Source: Maratus speciosus (taxonomy: Eukaryota; Arthropoda; Arachnida; Araneae; Salticidae). From it: a DNA stretch of 64,000 nucleotides. Shown in pieces: positions 1 to 10,980 of the stretch. The translations under genes and the position numbers were made by a program. The stretch spans positions 29,578,087-29,642,086 of the forward strand of contig OZ010787.1 in the NCBI GenBank assembly GCA_963932465.1, in the 5' to 3' direction. A model generated the notes under the pieces. It saw nothing but the letters and a program-made list of their open reading frames with translations, did not search any database and had not been told where the DNA came from. Each line of letters begins with the position of its first letter. Within the stretch, counting starts at the first letter, position 1.

Positions 1-18
1 TTCCGGTCGTTCTAGTGA
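1..18. repeat. Right end of a TTAA MITE, family B (cut by window edge)
   Basis: The first bases match the terminal repeat of family B (GGCCGTTCTAGTG followed by TTAA) seen complete at 8032-8228 and 50638-50823. Here the terminal motif is slightly changed (GTTCTAGTGATAA). The rest of the copy lies outside the window. Confidence 0.5.
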
Positions 19-127
19 TAACATAAAGTTTACGATTAAACAAACCTACGGGTATTACTCAGAATTTCAGGTGACAAAGATTTTAAGCAAAAACGTTGAA
101 GATCCCTACATTTTAGTTTCAGCGTTA

Positions 128-368
128 CCCCTCTCGCTGCGCAACCCGATATATTCTCGGGGATGATTTTTTTCGTCTAATTTACTCTCCTTGATTATTC
201 CCACCAGTTATTTTTTTATTGTAAATTTTGCCTTATTTAATCGGAGCATTTTCCCACTTAAATTATGCAAAAATATTTGTTTTGAAAAACCGGTGACAAA
301 AGTATAAAAATTCTTAAAAGACGCTCGTCGCGAAGCTATTTTGATAAAATGATTACGCGGCGAGAGGG
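128..368. mobile_element. TTAA MITE, family C
   Basis: The copy starts with CCCCTCTCGCTGCGC and ends with GCGGCGAGAGGG before TTAA (369-372); the left target has decayed to TTAC. It carries the internal CCCACCAGTTA, TTGCCTTATTTAA and AACCGGTGGCAAA blocks also found at 13709-14018. There is no coding capacity. TTAA targets and CCC ends suggest piggyBac-type mobilisation, which is inference. Confidence 0.75.
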
Positions 369-372
369 TTAA

Positions 373-839
373 TGAGTAAACAAGCGTGGGATGCAGAATT
401 AAAAAGTATGTTGCCATGATATATATAAACAGAAATAATTGCATATCTGCAAAATCATATTAGAACAATAGATTTCCGGGAACATATCGGTGTTATTGAT
501 ATGAAACATGGCACCTTTTCTATTTGAAAAAAAAAATATTTACTACTGAATATGCCGGATTAAAAGATGGCTACAATTTATATCTAAACGAGTTGGCACC
601 TGACACATTCTTTATTGAGATAACTTACATATTTAAACTTCTATTCCTTTTGTGTAACACAGTATTTTTGAAAAAACATGTAAATTATTTAACAATAGTA
701 CTTATTAATGCTTAAACCGTCGTTTGACGAGGGTTTTAAAATTTTTAACGAGGGTTTTAAAAGACCTTTTCTCTAATGAAGTACGGTGTGGTCGAAATTG
801 CACACTGATAACCACTATAGTGACAGTACTTAACGCGTT
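373..839. other. Intervening AT-rich DNA, nothing recognised
   Basis: Short open frames only, with no recognisable domain, and no terminal repeats. The last 8 bases (832-839, AACGCGTT) are the target duplication of the hAT-type MITE that follows. Confidence 0.5.
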
Positions 840-1146
840 CATTGTTGCCAGTGGGCGACTTTTTTAATACTCTATCCGTCCCAAATTAGTTGCTACATTT
901 AGGTAGAAAATTTTGTCCCAAATTAGTTGCTGCATTTGAAGTGGGTTGGAGTCATTAATAACTTCCAATGCAGTTTAGTAGATCGACAAAAGTAAAATTA
1001 CACTACAATGAATATAATGGCGTATACTAGGAGTTAGAATGACTGTTAGCTTGAATGTGAAGTAATGGGACGATAATTGTAATTATGAATAATAATTTAG
1101 AAAATACCCTAAATAAGGAAATTAATAATAAAGAGCATGTTTTGTA

Positions 1147-2257
1147 TTGCAATTTTTACTGCAATGTTTGCAAAATGATGAACTAAGCCATGGTGCCATA
1201 ACTGCTGCAGCAATTAAATTTAATGTTCACCATAGTACAATATGCCGTTTGTGGAAGCAAGCAAAGTTGTCGAAAATAAATGATGATGAAATTTACAATT
1301 TAAGTTCACGAAAAATTGGCAAATGCGGACGAAAACAAAGAGATTTTTCTCAGCAATTGGCAAAATCAAAGATGTCCCAATGAAACGAAGACAATCACTG
1401 TTGAGTTTATCATGTGCTGTTAGTATTCCTAAATCAACATTACACACACACATGATTCTCAAGGAGGGAAAATTTTTTAAGCTTATTTCAACCACCATTA
1501 ACCAAGTCTAACAGGAAAAAATAAGCTCGACAGAATTCGATTTTTTACAGCTTGCTCGAACTAATGGATGCTTTTCGGAAATGTTGGACATATTCATACC
1601 TTTGAAAAATAGTTTTATATTACAAAAACTACCAATTTGTTTTACAGAACCCCAGATGAAACTGAACGTTTGAGACATAGTAAAAGCGAATGTTTATTAC
1701 CAAAATAATGTTTATGGCAGTGGTGGCAAGACCAAGATGGGGTTCGAATAGAAACGAAATGTTTGATGGAAAAATTAGAATATGGCCTTTTGATTTTTCA
1801 GAAAATGCAAAAAGAAACTCAAAACATCGTGTAAAAGGAACTAATGTTCCAAAAGTTGTAGAAATTGTTACGAAAGAAGAAAGTCGAAAAAAGATTATAG
1901 AAAACGTTTTGCCGGCTATACGCGAAAAATTTATAAGTAGTGAAAATTTGAGTCCTATACATACAACAGGACAATGCCAAGCCTAATTTGGCAGTGGATG
2001 ATCCCAATATCACAAAAGGATGTTTAAAAGATAGATGGAATTTGAAACTGCAATGTCAACCTCCATATAGTCCGGATTTAAATGTACTTAATCTCGGGTT
2101 TTGTAACGCAATACAGTCATTGCAACAACAGATGCTCACAAAGAATATTGACAACTTAATTGATGCTATTGATGTTGCTTTTGAAAATATAGAAGTTGTA
2201 AAGCTTGACAATGTATTTTTAACTTTACAAACATGTATGGAAAACATTATGATGTGA
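1147..2257 (+). pseudogene. Stowaway-type mariner transposase pseudogene
   Basis: The coding pieces in order are: a helix-turn-helix segment (GAITAAAIKFNVHHSTICRL, 1147-1383); a second HTH after a frameshift (RRQSLLSLSCAVSIPKSTLH, to 1511); a decayed first catalytic block (HIHTFEK then a stop, about 1588-1612) where family members read HIDEKWFY; the block VMF-AVVARPR with GKIRIWPF (1690-1986); and, after another frameshift near 1965, QQDNAKPN followed by CQPPYSPDLNVLNLGF and AIQSLQQQ (to 2257). The spacing and SPDLNVLDLGF-like motif are those of plant/stowaway mariners (DD39D). The first aspartate is lost, and frameshifts and an in-frame stop make it inactive. Confidence 0.8.
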
Positions 2258-2439
2258 GGCGGAGGCAACTCGTAAAAAGTAACTAATCGCAATAAGAAAC
2301 AAGAAAGAAAAATCATGCGTACGGCATAGATTATGAAACATTTTCCAACACTCCCTGAAACTTTTAACAAAACTTCGTTATTTAAGGATTTGAGGAAAAT
2401 AGGATAACTAAGTAAATGTTTAAAAAATTGATTTGAGCA

Positions 2440-3540
2440 GTTACCGCAAATAGCGAAATAAGTATTCCAATTCTTTTGAACAGCCCTGTATTTGATCAGT
2501 ACATTGATATATATACTATATAATGGGCAAATTTACTTTAGCAAAAAAACCCCAAACAGGTTGAAATTTCTCTTTCAGCAACTTTCACTAATAGATGGAA
2601 ACATACTTGAATACTTTTGTACAGCCCTGTAGTTTACCTAGTACTATTATTACACGCCAATATTTAACTAAATTTAATTCAAACTAAAATAGTCTTAAAA
2701 CTACTGAAATCATATTTACAGAAATTATCATCCATAGACGACATGTATCCAATTCTTTGCGTGACCATGTATATCATTTTATCTAAATTCTATAAATATT
2801 TCTTAATAAACTAAATGCAGTTCATTGTAAAAATGCATAGCTCATTTAAAACCCACCTTTAAGCAATTTGCGCTCATACACTTACGAATTCTTTTGTGTA
2901 GCCCTGTATATAAATTGTAATATTTATACATACCATATAGTATACAAGTATATAGTGAAACATAAAAGTGAATATCATAATTGAGAATACATTTCCAGCA
3001 ATCACCGCTAATGTACAGTGCTTCTGATAAATATAGTATCTGAAATATTTTGTGTGTACCTGTAAATGCTCTCCACTTCGTATTATACATGAAATAACTT
3101 ATAGTAAACTTCAGCGACGCATGTTAATTTCATTATATATGCAATAGTTTAACATATTTAAAATACGCCGCAAACAATCCCCCCCCCCATATATCAGTAT
3201 GTGACGGATTTTTTTGTGTGGCTCTGTAAATGAATAATACATATTTTTTGCACTGCATATTGTACAGAATGCATACTTTAGTGCACTTCATAAATGCAAA
3301 TATATTTTGTTATGTTTGGATGTATGTAACATTATTAAAAATCATTTGAAACGATTTTTTCCCATTGGGAGTAATGTAACGGAATACTTTTGACTGTCTC
3401 TGTAGATGAACTAAACATGCTACAAACTTCACTTGAAGTAGGGTTTGTGCTATGGTAAACATCAATAACATCCAAAAATTTCAAAGCAATCAGAATATAT
3501 TTACGAGATTTAGACAGCATACAGACATGGAACTATTAAT
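2440..3540. repeat. Degenerate satellite-like repeats with GCCCTGTA motif
   Basis: The motif ttttGTgtaGCCCTGTA recurs at about 2483, 2624, 2901, 3221 and 3396 with irregular spacing. The intervals resemble the regular 174-bp units at 14838-15510 and the copies at 42380-43260 (shared phrases such as CATAAATGCA and CCCATTGG with AATGTAACGGAA). No coding capacity was seen. A C9 run lies near 3181. Confidence 0.6.
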
Positions 3541-3619
3541 AAAGAGGAACTGACATATCCTTAAAATAGTGAAGCTTCAACTGCAACCGCTAGCAAAGGG
3601 TTTGTTTATCGACGGTGGA

Positions 3620-3935
3620 AATTCCCACCAGTAGGTTTATATAGATATTTTAAACTTATTTAAATGCCTTACTTTTACAAAATTTCAGTCATAAATAGTG
3701 GAAGAAACAATTTCTCATTTTTACTGGTAGGAGTTTTCTTTGGTGGTAGTTAGGCCCTGAGTTTCCGCCATATTGTGACAACCATGGATACAAACCGGCA
3801 GTTTTATAAGGCATACTGACACCGGTAAAAACAAATAGAATTTTTTATGACATTTTTGAAAAAAAATTCCGTGAATAAGACGCTTCTTTAAGACGAAATC
3901 TTCTATTCAATTTTACTGGTGGGATGCTTGACCTA
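3620..3935. repeat. Small palindromic MITEs, family G
   Basis: Two units with inverted CCCACCAGTA / TTTACTGGTGGG-like ends lie in tandem (about 3628-3740 and 3822-3925). Equivalent units occur at 28525-28633 and inside 37965-38166. They are short, AT-rich and non-coding. Confidence 0.5.
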
Positions 3936-4297
3936 TCGGTAGTCAGAAACTGAAGAACCGATTTCAAAAAAAGCAGCCGCCATATTGTGACAACCTCCTC
4001 AGTTACTTCACTCGCAACTGGTAGATAGTACACTATATGTCTCCTCCTTTTTATTCATAACTCCATTCATACAGACGGGCAGACGGCCAGAAAAACCGAA
4101 GTCATAAACACTTTTCAATTTCGTTGGAAAGTATTAAAATCTTCTTCTGCGAAACCTGGCAGGTAATCCTGAAGTCACATCATGTGCGACAAATTCCTTA
4201 ACCGTTTGAGGGACAAGCTGTCTGTGTAATACTGAATTCTCAACGGAATAGTCGAAAAATTTTATTTTAAAATAAGGAAAAGCAATTTTTCAACATT

Positions 4298-4314
4298 CCC
4301 CCCCCCCCCCCCCC
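4298..4314. repeat. Poly-C tract (17 C)
   Basis: An uninterrupted C17 run inside the mariner element. Similar C or G runs are at 8279-8297 (G19), 39663-39676 and 59089-59103. Confidence 0.95.
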
Positions 4315-4694
4315 AAAGTTAAAAATATAAAATTTTGTTAAACGCTTCTGGTGCGAATTTTGTTTAAATTAGGTGAGATATAATATATTCCACCGCCTCT
4401 CAAGGTTTTAAATATCACTTAAAATTGTTTTATTTCTGATTAAATTCATCGCAACTTGGTATTTTCATTCTCATTTTTTACTTTCCACAAATGTAACACT
4501 TATTTTGGGGCTATTTTTCGAAGCAAATTTACAGGGCTCGAACGCAATTAAGTCACGCCCCATTTTGTAAGGACTATTACCACCAATATACCATAAAGAT
4601 AATTTTCTTCCTACTGAGTTTATAATTCATTAGCTAGAAGATAGTTTTATGCAATTTCTGGTAGAAGAACCCATACAAAATGCGGAGTGGCATA

Positions 4695-4905
4695 ACCCTT
4701 ACCGGCGCGGAGTAATTTTGTATATAAACTGATGAAATAATGGACTGACACCGGAATTTATAGACGAATTCATTAAAAAATATGAACGTGATGATTTTCA
4801 CGTACATTATAATAGGAAAATTTTAATTAAATATTCTTGGTGCCAATTGTCAGTTTTGGAATTAAAATTAGGTGTAATATTTAAAGAACACCGCCCTCGA
4901 AAGGG
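4695..4905. mobile_element. TTAA MITE, family D (inverted)
   Basis: The right end CCCTCGAAAGGG abuts TTAA (4906-4909); the left end ACCCTTACCGGCGCGG has a decayed target (ATAA). Internal blocks CTTGGTGCCAATTGTCAG and TTGGAATTAAAATTAGGTG identify family D. It is inserted inside the mariner element. Confidence 0.75.
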
Positions 4906-5275
4906 TTAAAAGCGTGCGAACCCAGGATTTTTTAAACTAGATAATGTTTTAAGGACAGACGGATGGTAAGTAAATTTTGTTGATTGATAGCACAGCACCC
5001 TGAAATCTCTATAAAATGTTCAAGCAAAATCATTAAATCATTAATATCAATAATCAGTACAAAAGTGATCAAATGCAGCAACTAATTTGGGACAGCGGGG
5101 GTATTCCGTTTTCTTCATTGGCACCACTTTTATGAAATGGTAAAATATGCCTTATTTAATATCATATTAATTAAGGCGAAAACAGGGTGGGGTTTTACCA
5201 TTTCAAAAAAGGGGTGCTAATCAGCAAGTCTGAATTTAAAAAAGTAGCCCACTGGCACACTGAACGCGTCCTGTA

Positions 5276-5746
5276 GTGCGATTTAATTACGAGAATGGAG
5301 CCAAATTTTGTAGGGATTATCTAAAAAAAATAGTTCAAAATGTCTCCGTTAGGTGGATATGTGGCACTGTTTTTAAGGTAATCATATGGACCCCGTATTG
5401 TTCAATCTTCATACTAAAGTTTGCTCTTTTTTACCTATTAGATACCGCTGTAGAATATGTTGAGTACATTCCATTTATGAATGGCCACCTTAGCTCCTCG
5501 TCTTGTTTAATCATCTTACAAAATTTCCCCCCATTTGCGCAATTAGATTGCGCTAGAAAACGCGCTGAAAACTGTCAATTTAATAACGGTCACCTTGTAT
5601 GTAACACTAAACTTACCGGGAATTTAATCACATTTTATAAAAATGTTTTAAACCAACCATTTTTATTAAGCTTATTCCTGTGTGATTCATATTTTATTTA
5701 TTTTGTGACGAAATTTATACTTCGAACCCCGCGATCTGAGTACTAG
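5276..5746 (+). CDS. Open reading frame of 156 codons, unrecognised
   Basis: An uninterrupted frame begins just after the h1 MITE target duplication. It is rich in hydrophobic residues with one possible membrane-like stretch (residues about 33-56), but I recognise no family or motif. Its composition follows the local AT-rich DNA, and it has no partner genes or splice context. A chance open frame or a fragment of an unknown repeat is as likely as a gene. Confidence 0.15.
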   Translation: MRFNYENGAKFCRDYLKKIVQNVSVRWICGTVFKVIIWTPYCSIFILKFALFYLLDTAVEYVEYIPFMNGHLSSSSCLIILQNFPPFAQLDCARKRAENCQFNNGHLVCNTKLTGNLITFYKNVLNQPFLLSLFLCDSYFIYFVTKFILRTPRSEY

Positions 5747-5953
5747 GCTTGAACAGTGACAGAAAGTTGGCGGCTGCCAAAGGCGGATTTTTTTAGTGTA
5801 TCTACGGTCCCCTAAATTTTGACCCCAGTACTTTATAAACGACTTCTTTGTTTTGTTTAATCTCAGAAAATTAAAGCCGCAAAAAACTTTTAAAAATTAC
5901 TGGTACCAAAATTCTTGTAGCCGTACACTCGCTGAAAAAAAATCCGGCTTCGG

Positions 5954-6031
5954 CAGCCGCCATTTTTGTATCAGCGATCCGGTAGTATTTCAGGTGGCTA
6001 GACCTGAGCGCTGACACAAAAATGGCGGCTG
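5954..6031. repeat. Palindrome with CAGCCGCCATTTTTG ends
   Basis: Left arm CAGCCGCCATTTTTGTATCA and right arm TGACACAAAAATGGCGGCTG are inverted around a short loop. A third arm lies at 7829-7850 in the left orientation, and a related GGCGGCTG is near 5770. It looks like a small foldback repeat; no target duplication could be defined. Confidence 0.65.
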
Positions 6032-6199
6032 TTGTACGCGAGTATTTTTCAGCGTGTGTATTGTCGCTAGAATTTCGACAACAGTATTTTAAAATCTTCG
6101 GGACGAGCGTCTTTTGCAGAATTTTTAATCTTTAATCACCGGTTTTTTAACACATTGTATGCGGAAAACGTAAAAATACGCTTTTGTAGGTTGGGGACA

Positions 6200-6505
6200 G
6201 AAATTATTACTGGCACCGTAAATTTTGTACGGACGAAAAAAAAAATGTAACCCAAGCATGCTTGCTTCGCGTTGGTTGTGAGCAGGTTCTAATTTACAGT
6301 GACAATTATGAATGTAAATTTAGTGCTCGTTTTCGAAAAAATTCCCCGTACAATGTGTTAAAACATAAGTTTTTGTCTAAATGTGCCGGGAAAGTGCTAG
6401 GATTAAACAAGGCAAAATTTACAATAAAAAATTACTGGTGAGAAAAATACCCGATTCTGTGCACCTTACGCGACACGAATAACGGTCGCTCGCCTTCAAG
6501 GGGTT
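6200..6505. mobile_element. TTAA MITE, family C (degenerate, inverted)
   Basis: The inverted family C blocks GGCAAAATTTACAATAAAAA and TTACTGGTGAGAA are present, and the copy ends AAGGGG before TTAT. The outer left limit is unclear. Confidence 0.5.
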
Positions 6506-6508
6506 ATA

Positions 6509-7720
6509 GTCCAGGCAATAGAGATCGTATAAGGGCTCTACCTAGCAAAATTCATGGTAGTACTGGAAAAAGGCTTACTATATGTTTTTTGGGTCGCTGA
6601 ATCCGAATTTTTAACTTCCCACCAAAATTTCCTTCGACAACTCCCCAAAATTTTGTTAAAATGCCCCCCCCCCCAAAAAAAAAAGGTTTTTATTTAAAAA
6701 TTCCGTTTTTTAATTGTTTTAGGGAAAAAATATCTAGAAATTCAGAAAGTAGACAAAATTTGCAACAAAGTAGATACATGACATTGTGACTTAGGATGAA
6801 GGGGAAGGGGGGGGGGGAACTGCTTCGGAACATGCGCGCGGTGCTGCGTGAACTAAGTTGCGCAATTCCACTTAACCACTCACACGTTTACATTCGCCCT
6901 CCATCTCCCCTCCGAACTTTCTCTATAAGGTTTACTTTAAGTTTTTTGGGTCGCTGAATACGAATTTTAACTTCCCTCCAAAATCCCCCCCCCCCGAAAA
7001 AACCCCCAAAATAGTTGTTTTTAACTTAAATTTCTTATTGTTTTAGGGGAAAAGCATTACGAAATTCAGAAACTAGACAAAATTTGCAACAAATAGGATA
7101 CATGACATTATGACGTAGGATGAACGGGGAAAGGGAGGACTGCCTCTGAACATGCACTGCGGCGCTACGTGCACTAAGTTATGGAGTCCAGGCAATAGGG
7201 TATTTTACCTGGAAAAATTATGATTACTAAATGATTAAAAATTTATGACTAGTTTTGGATTTTGACTCACTTTATATTTTTTGGGTCGCTGAATCCAAAT
7301 TTGTAACTTCCCACCAAAATTTCACCCGGCAACTCCCCAAAATATTGAGTTTTTGAGAAAAGCGCGCGGGAACGTTCCGAGGCAGCCCCCTCTCTCCCCG
7401 TTTATCATACGTCATAATGTCATATATCCTATTTGTTGCAAATTTTGTCTAGTTTCTGAATTTTGTAATGCTTTTCCCCTAAAACAATAAGAAATTTAAG
7501 TTAATAACAACTATTTTGGGGGGTTTTCGGGGGTGGGGAAATTTTTTTAATAAAAAACTTTTTTTGGGTGCTTTTCACCAAAATTTGGGGGGGGGGGTGG
7601 TTTGCCGGGGAAATTGTGGTGGGAAGTTACAAATTCGGATTCAGCGACCCAAAAACATAAAGTAAGCCGATTTCCAGAACTACCTTTAATTTTGCTAGGT
7701 AAAATTCTTATTGCTTGGAC
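6509..7720. mobile_element. Compound inverted-repeat element, GTCCAGGCAATAG ends (copy 1)
   Basis: It begins GTCCAGGCAATAGAG and ends with the inverted form TTATTGCTTGGAC. A further internal end lies near 7185. Blocks such as TTTTGGGTCGCTGAATCC, CTTCCCACCAAAATTT and CCCCTAAAACAATAAGAAAT occur in both orientations, so the unit is a set of nested direct and inverted copies. G and C homopolymer runs are frequent. Copy 2 is at 53183-54486. The flanks are TA-rich (TTATA / TATTA). There is no convincing protein. Confidence 0.7.
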
Positions 7721-8031
7721 TATTAGTAAAGATTTCTTTCAGGCTATTTACTTTTTAAAAATAATGTGCGAAAAACAGGTATTAAAACTCAAGGGACCTT
7801 AGAAACGCTGAATTAAAACCGTCTACGACAGCCGCCATTTTTGTGTCAGTGCTCAGGCCAAGTATTCGGGGGGAGGTGTTTCGAATCGAAATATAATCAT
7901 TTGGTACTGATGAAATGATCGGTTGTTGGTATATTTAGTTGTTAATGAACAAAGGGTGTAGCCGGGTTTCTTAGGTAAAATATACCCTTGAGTCAACCAA
8001 GTCGAATCCTGCATAAATCGATAGCCCTTAA

Positions 8032-8228
8032 CACTAGAACGGCGGGAAATTTTACTCAAGTTTTATAAAAATATTTCACATCAGAATTTTTGCTTAAAAC
8101 TATTTAACTTATTTATTTAAGTTATTTTTGCGCAGCATATATTAATTTTAAATTATAAAAGTTTCTGGTTCGAATCGACATGTATTCGTTTGGCAGGGGT
8201 CAAATGACCCCTTGCGGCCGTTCTAGTG
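8032..8228. mobile_element. TTAA MITE, family B
   Basis: It is flanked by TTAA at 8028-8031 and 8229-8232. Inverted ends are CACTAGAACGGC and GCCGTTCTAGTG, with a subterminal GGGGTCAAATGACCCC palindrome. It lies in the left arm of the 7944-14106 palindrome; the right arm has family C at the same TTAA. Confidence 0.85.
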
Positions 8229-8599
8229 TTAAAAAGAAACCAATTTCTCCACAGTTTGAGCTTATGTCTCAAGGCCATGGGGGGGGGGGGGGGGGGGTAT
8301 GACCCTTAATGTCCGCTTTGGAAAACAGTGCATTGAGACGAAACTGCTGGTCGGATCTCAACGAAAAAAAATAAGGGATGTATAATATTACCAAACAAAT
8401 AGTGGATAATGTTTTCAGATTTTTTTCAACAAAAGAACAAGTTTTATTACATTTTTCTTGTTTTTAATTGAACATTTTAATTAAGAATATAGTGAAATAT
8501 TTCAGTGACCACCTTAATTATTTTGAAGCAAATACTACGGGGTATGATGTATAGTTGATGACAGCTTCAACTTTCTACGCAGGGTGCATAATAATAAAA

Positions 8600-8790
8600 A
8601 AAAATTAATCCTTTGAATCCTAAAAATTAATCTTTTTTTTTGAAAAATCTAAATTTGGCACCAGTAATAAAGGAAAATAAAATTTGACTTATTTAATCTG
8701 AGCATTTTTGAAATTGTGTACTTGAAATAATATTCTTTTAAAAAGTGTTGCCGACCGAATAAAATTTGTGTAAGAGACGCCGGAGTCCAA
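8600..8790. repeat. TTAA-type MITE relic shared by both palindrome arms
   Basis: This block (inverse of 13155-13338) is bounded by CCTTTGAATCCTAAAAATTAAT and GTCCAAAGTGTTAA-like ends. A third copy starts at 54542 after an intact TTAA with CCCTTTCGACTAGGGCGTCTC. It is present in both arms, so it predates or belongs to the palindrome. Confidence 0.5.
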
Positions 8791-9009
8791 AGTGTTAAAA
8801 ATATATTCCGGGAGGGGGGGAGCACCTCACATTTATTTATAATTTAAGTGTATTTGGTACTAGTTTCAAGTCAACAAACCGTGCACATAATATTACAGAA
8901 TGTATTAATTATGGAATTCATAACTAATTGCTATTGTTAACTACAAATTTTTTTTTTATAAAGTATAACAAACTTTTTCCAAAATTTCGTTTATTATACC
9001 GAATTGCCT

Positions 9010-9615
9010 TCTTTTTAGTCATCAGATTAGGAAAACGTCTGAATTCAGATACTAGCTTGACGAAATAATTATTGATCATATGGAACGACAGCAAAGTGCT
9101 GTGAACTTGATCTATGAATCGGGTCTCTCAAGTCAATGAATCGGGTTTTAATAGACATAAACGGCCATTTGCAAACTTTAAATCGACGGATGTTCTTGGT
9201 TTTCCAGAAATGACAGAAAATGGCTTAAAAATTCTTTTTCTGTCGCTTACCAGTTGTCTCAATCTGTGTCTTATCTGTCCGAAATGATGGATGAAGACAA
9301 CACAATTCATCTGCAGTACCTAAAAGAAAATAATGCTATTATAATGTTCTAAGTAAAATCTCGACACATATGTAGCAAATCGCATCGATGTTACGTAGAC
9401 TACTCACCAAACTCGATCAGATACTCGGGAATTAAACGCGAATGAGAAAACGGCAATAGAACGGTCGAATGTTGTTCTCATGTTGCTGCTATACTGTTCT
9501 ATCTTTCGCAGCCCGGTATCTGTCTAAAATTGTCCGTCCTGCACAGAATTTTAACAGGCTTTTCGATGTTGAAAATATAAATCATGTTATTAACGAAGAC
9601 AGCGATGAATATTGA
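9010..9615 (+). pseudogene. SWIM-zinc-finger-like transposon protein, C-terminal relic
   Basis: Read across frames, this loop region gives SRHICSKSHRCYVDYS (about 9363-9410), then NGNRTVECCSHVAAILFYLS (about 9449-9508), then, in another frame, ARYLSKIVRPAQNFNRLFDV with an acidic tail ending INEDSDEY and a stop at 9613-9615. I recall a family of arthropod transposon proteins with a CxCx(n)CCSHxAA-type SWIM finger followed by a YLSxARYLSKIxRPAE segment and an acidic terminus. The first two cysteines are not visible here. At least one frameshift and several stops make it non-functional. It may be the DNA-binding C-terminus of a MULE transposase; that assignment is from memory. Confidence 0.5.
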
Positions 9616-9731
9616 TTGTTAATTATTTTCTAAAAACAGTCGAAACAATGAATGTTATTGCTTTGTATACATATATATATATGTTCTTGTAGTTAACGGT
9701 AACAATCATAAATTCAATGTTTAACCCTTAA

Positions 9732-9931
9732 CCCTCCGTCTACCAGACGGGTCCATTGAACCCGACAGGTACATACAAAATATTCATTCAAACCAGAAAT
9801 TTCTTTAAAATAAACTAAGTATATAAACCAGACAAAAATAAGGTAAATAAATAAGTTAAATAGTTTTAAATAAAAATTCTGGTGTAGAACGTTTTATTAA
9901 AACTTGAATAAAATTCCCGGTAGATCTAGGG
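9732..9931. mobile_element. TTAA MITE, family A, inside the piggyBac terminal repeat
   Basis: It is 200 bp, flanked by TTAA (9728-9731 and 9932-9935). It starts CCCTCCGTCTACCAGACGGG and ends CCCGGTAGATCTAGGG, with a TCCATTGAACCCGACAGG block. It was inserted into the TTAA that forms part of the piggyBac end CCCTTAAATGCCTG. Confidence 0.9.
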
Positions 9932-10920
9932 TTAAATGCCTGGTGTTGCCTTTCGGCAACATACCCAATTTAGCCTTCTAAAATACTATTAGAATAATAT
10001 TGAAGTTCTAATGCCTAATGTTGCCAATAAAATACATATAGAAAATATTATTAAATCAATTTTCAACATGCCGCTGGCAGCACTAGTGTTGTTTAAGAAT
10101 AAATATAGAGTTATTTTTTCAATTGATGCTACATGATCTTTTTGTTTTGTTTGGAAGCTTGTGAAATACACTATTTTGTTCTGTAGTTATCAAATAAAAT
10201 TTATTACATGAAAAGTAAGGTATGTAGCCCGTATTTATGGTTACTTTTGGAGATTTAACTGTAATGTATTTGTTGTAAGCAGATTTTTGAGTGTGTTACC
10301 AATTGGCAACAACAGGCGATAAGTGTTCCACTAAGCCAGGAGAACAATGAGGAGTTTTAGTTTTACTTTCTTCTATCTTCAATAGAAGTAGTTTTTTTTT
10401 CTAGTTGTTTATAACTGTAGTTCCCCCTTTTTTAAATGTATCCAAGATTTCTACATTTTATTTTCTGCAAATTTTTAGAATGCCTCTAAAAAAGTATTTG
10501 ACTCAAAAACAAAATAGAAGAATTGGTTCATAATTACTCTCATAATAATATTGAAATGGCTTTTCCGAAATGCAGTAAAGAGATTTCAAAGTACTGTAAA
10601 CTGCCAAACAGGTAGATTGTTTGAAAAAAGAGAACATACTGGTAAATTAAAACCGGGTAAAGTTTAGTGAAAATGAGATTATTCACCAAACGTGAATGAG
10701 TTTGATACACCACTAGCTTTTTTCAAATATTTCTCTTCAGATGAGGTTATAAAAAAATTGTCAGTGAACGCAATTAAATATGCCTGCAAAAAAGATCCTT
10801 GTAAACCTACGAATTTCACATCACAAGACTTAAGGCAATTTATGGGGATAATATTATACATGTCTTTAAGTCATTTGCCCAGTTTTCGATTGTATTGGAG
10901 TCATGAACTTGGTTTTCCTT

Positions 10921-10980
10921 TAACCCTCCGTCTACCAGACGGGTCCATTGGACCCGACAGGTACATACTTATTCATTTCA
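10921..10980. repeat. Fragment of TTAA MITE family A fused to transposase code
   Basis: TTAACCCTCCGTCTACCAGA and the next 30 bases match the left end of family A, but the match stops where the transposase resumes at ATTCATTTCAATG. Intact family A has ATTCATTCAAACC at the same distance, so the join lies in a short shared stretch. About 150 bp of MITE plus an unknown amount of transposase are missing. Confidence 0.75.

Larger units (their letters stand above)
870..5101 (+). mobile_element. Stowaway/plant-type mariner transposon (decayed)
   Basis: The termini are CTCTATCCGTCCCAAAT... (870-900) and the inverted ...ATTTGGGACAGCGGGGG (5071-5101). They share the inner core GTCCCAAATTAGTTGC and are flanked by TA (868-869 and 5102-5103). 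The left terminal core is repeated once more at 916-942. The 4.2 kb contain a broken transposase (1147-2257), a satellite-like stretch (about 2450-3540), small palindromes (about 3620-3935) and a TTAA MITE (4695-4905). The element sits inside a hAT MITE, so it arrived later than that MITE. Confidence 0.85.
840..5262. mobile_element. hAT-type MITE (family h1), split by a mariner insertion
   Basis: The left piece 840-867 (CATTGTTGCCAGTGGGC) and the right piece 5104-5262 (ending GCCCACTGGCACACTG) together form one member of the palindromic h1 family, also found at 15708, 19589, 43630 and 51369. The 8-bp flanks are AACGCGTT (832-839) and AACGCGTC (5263-5270), a 7/8 match as expected for hAT. The interruption is the TA-flanked mariner 870-5101. 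No protein is encoded. Confidence 0.85.

Noticed and set aside
9148..9310. Minus-strand frame in the palindrome loop
   Set aside because: The plus strand carries the recognisable SWIM-like relic; the minus frame is a shadow.
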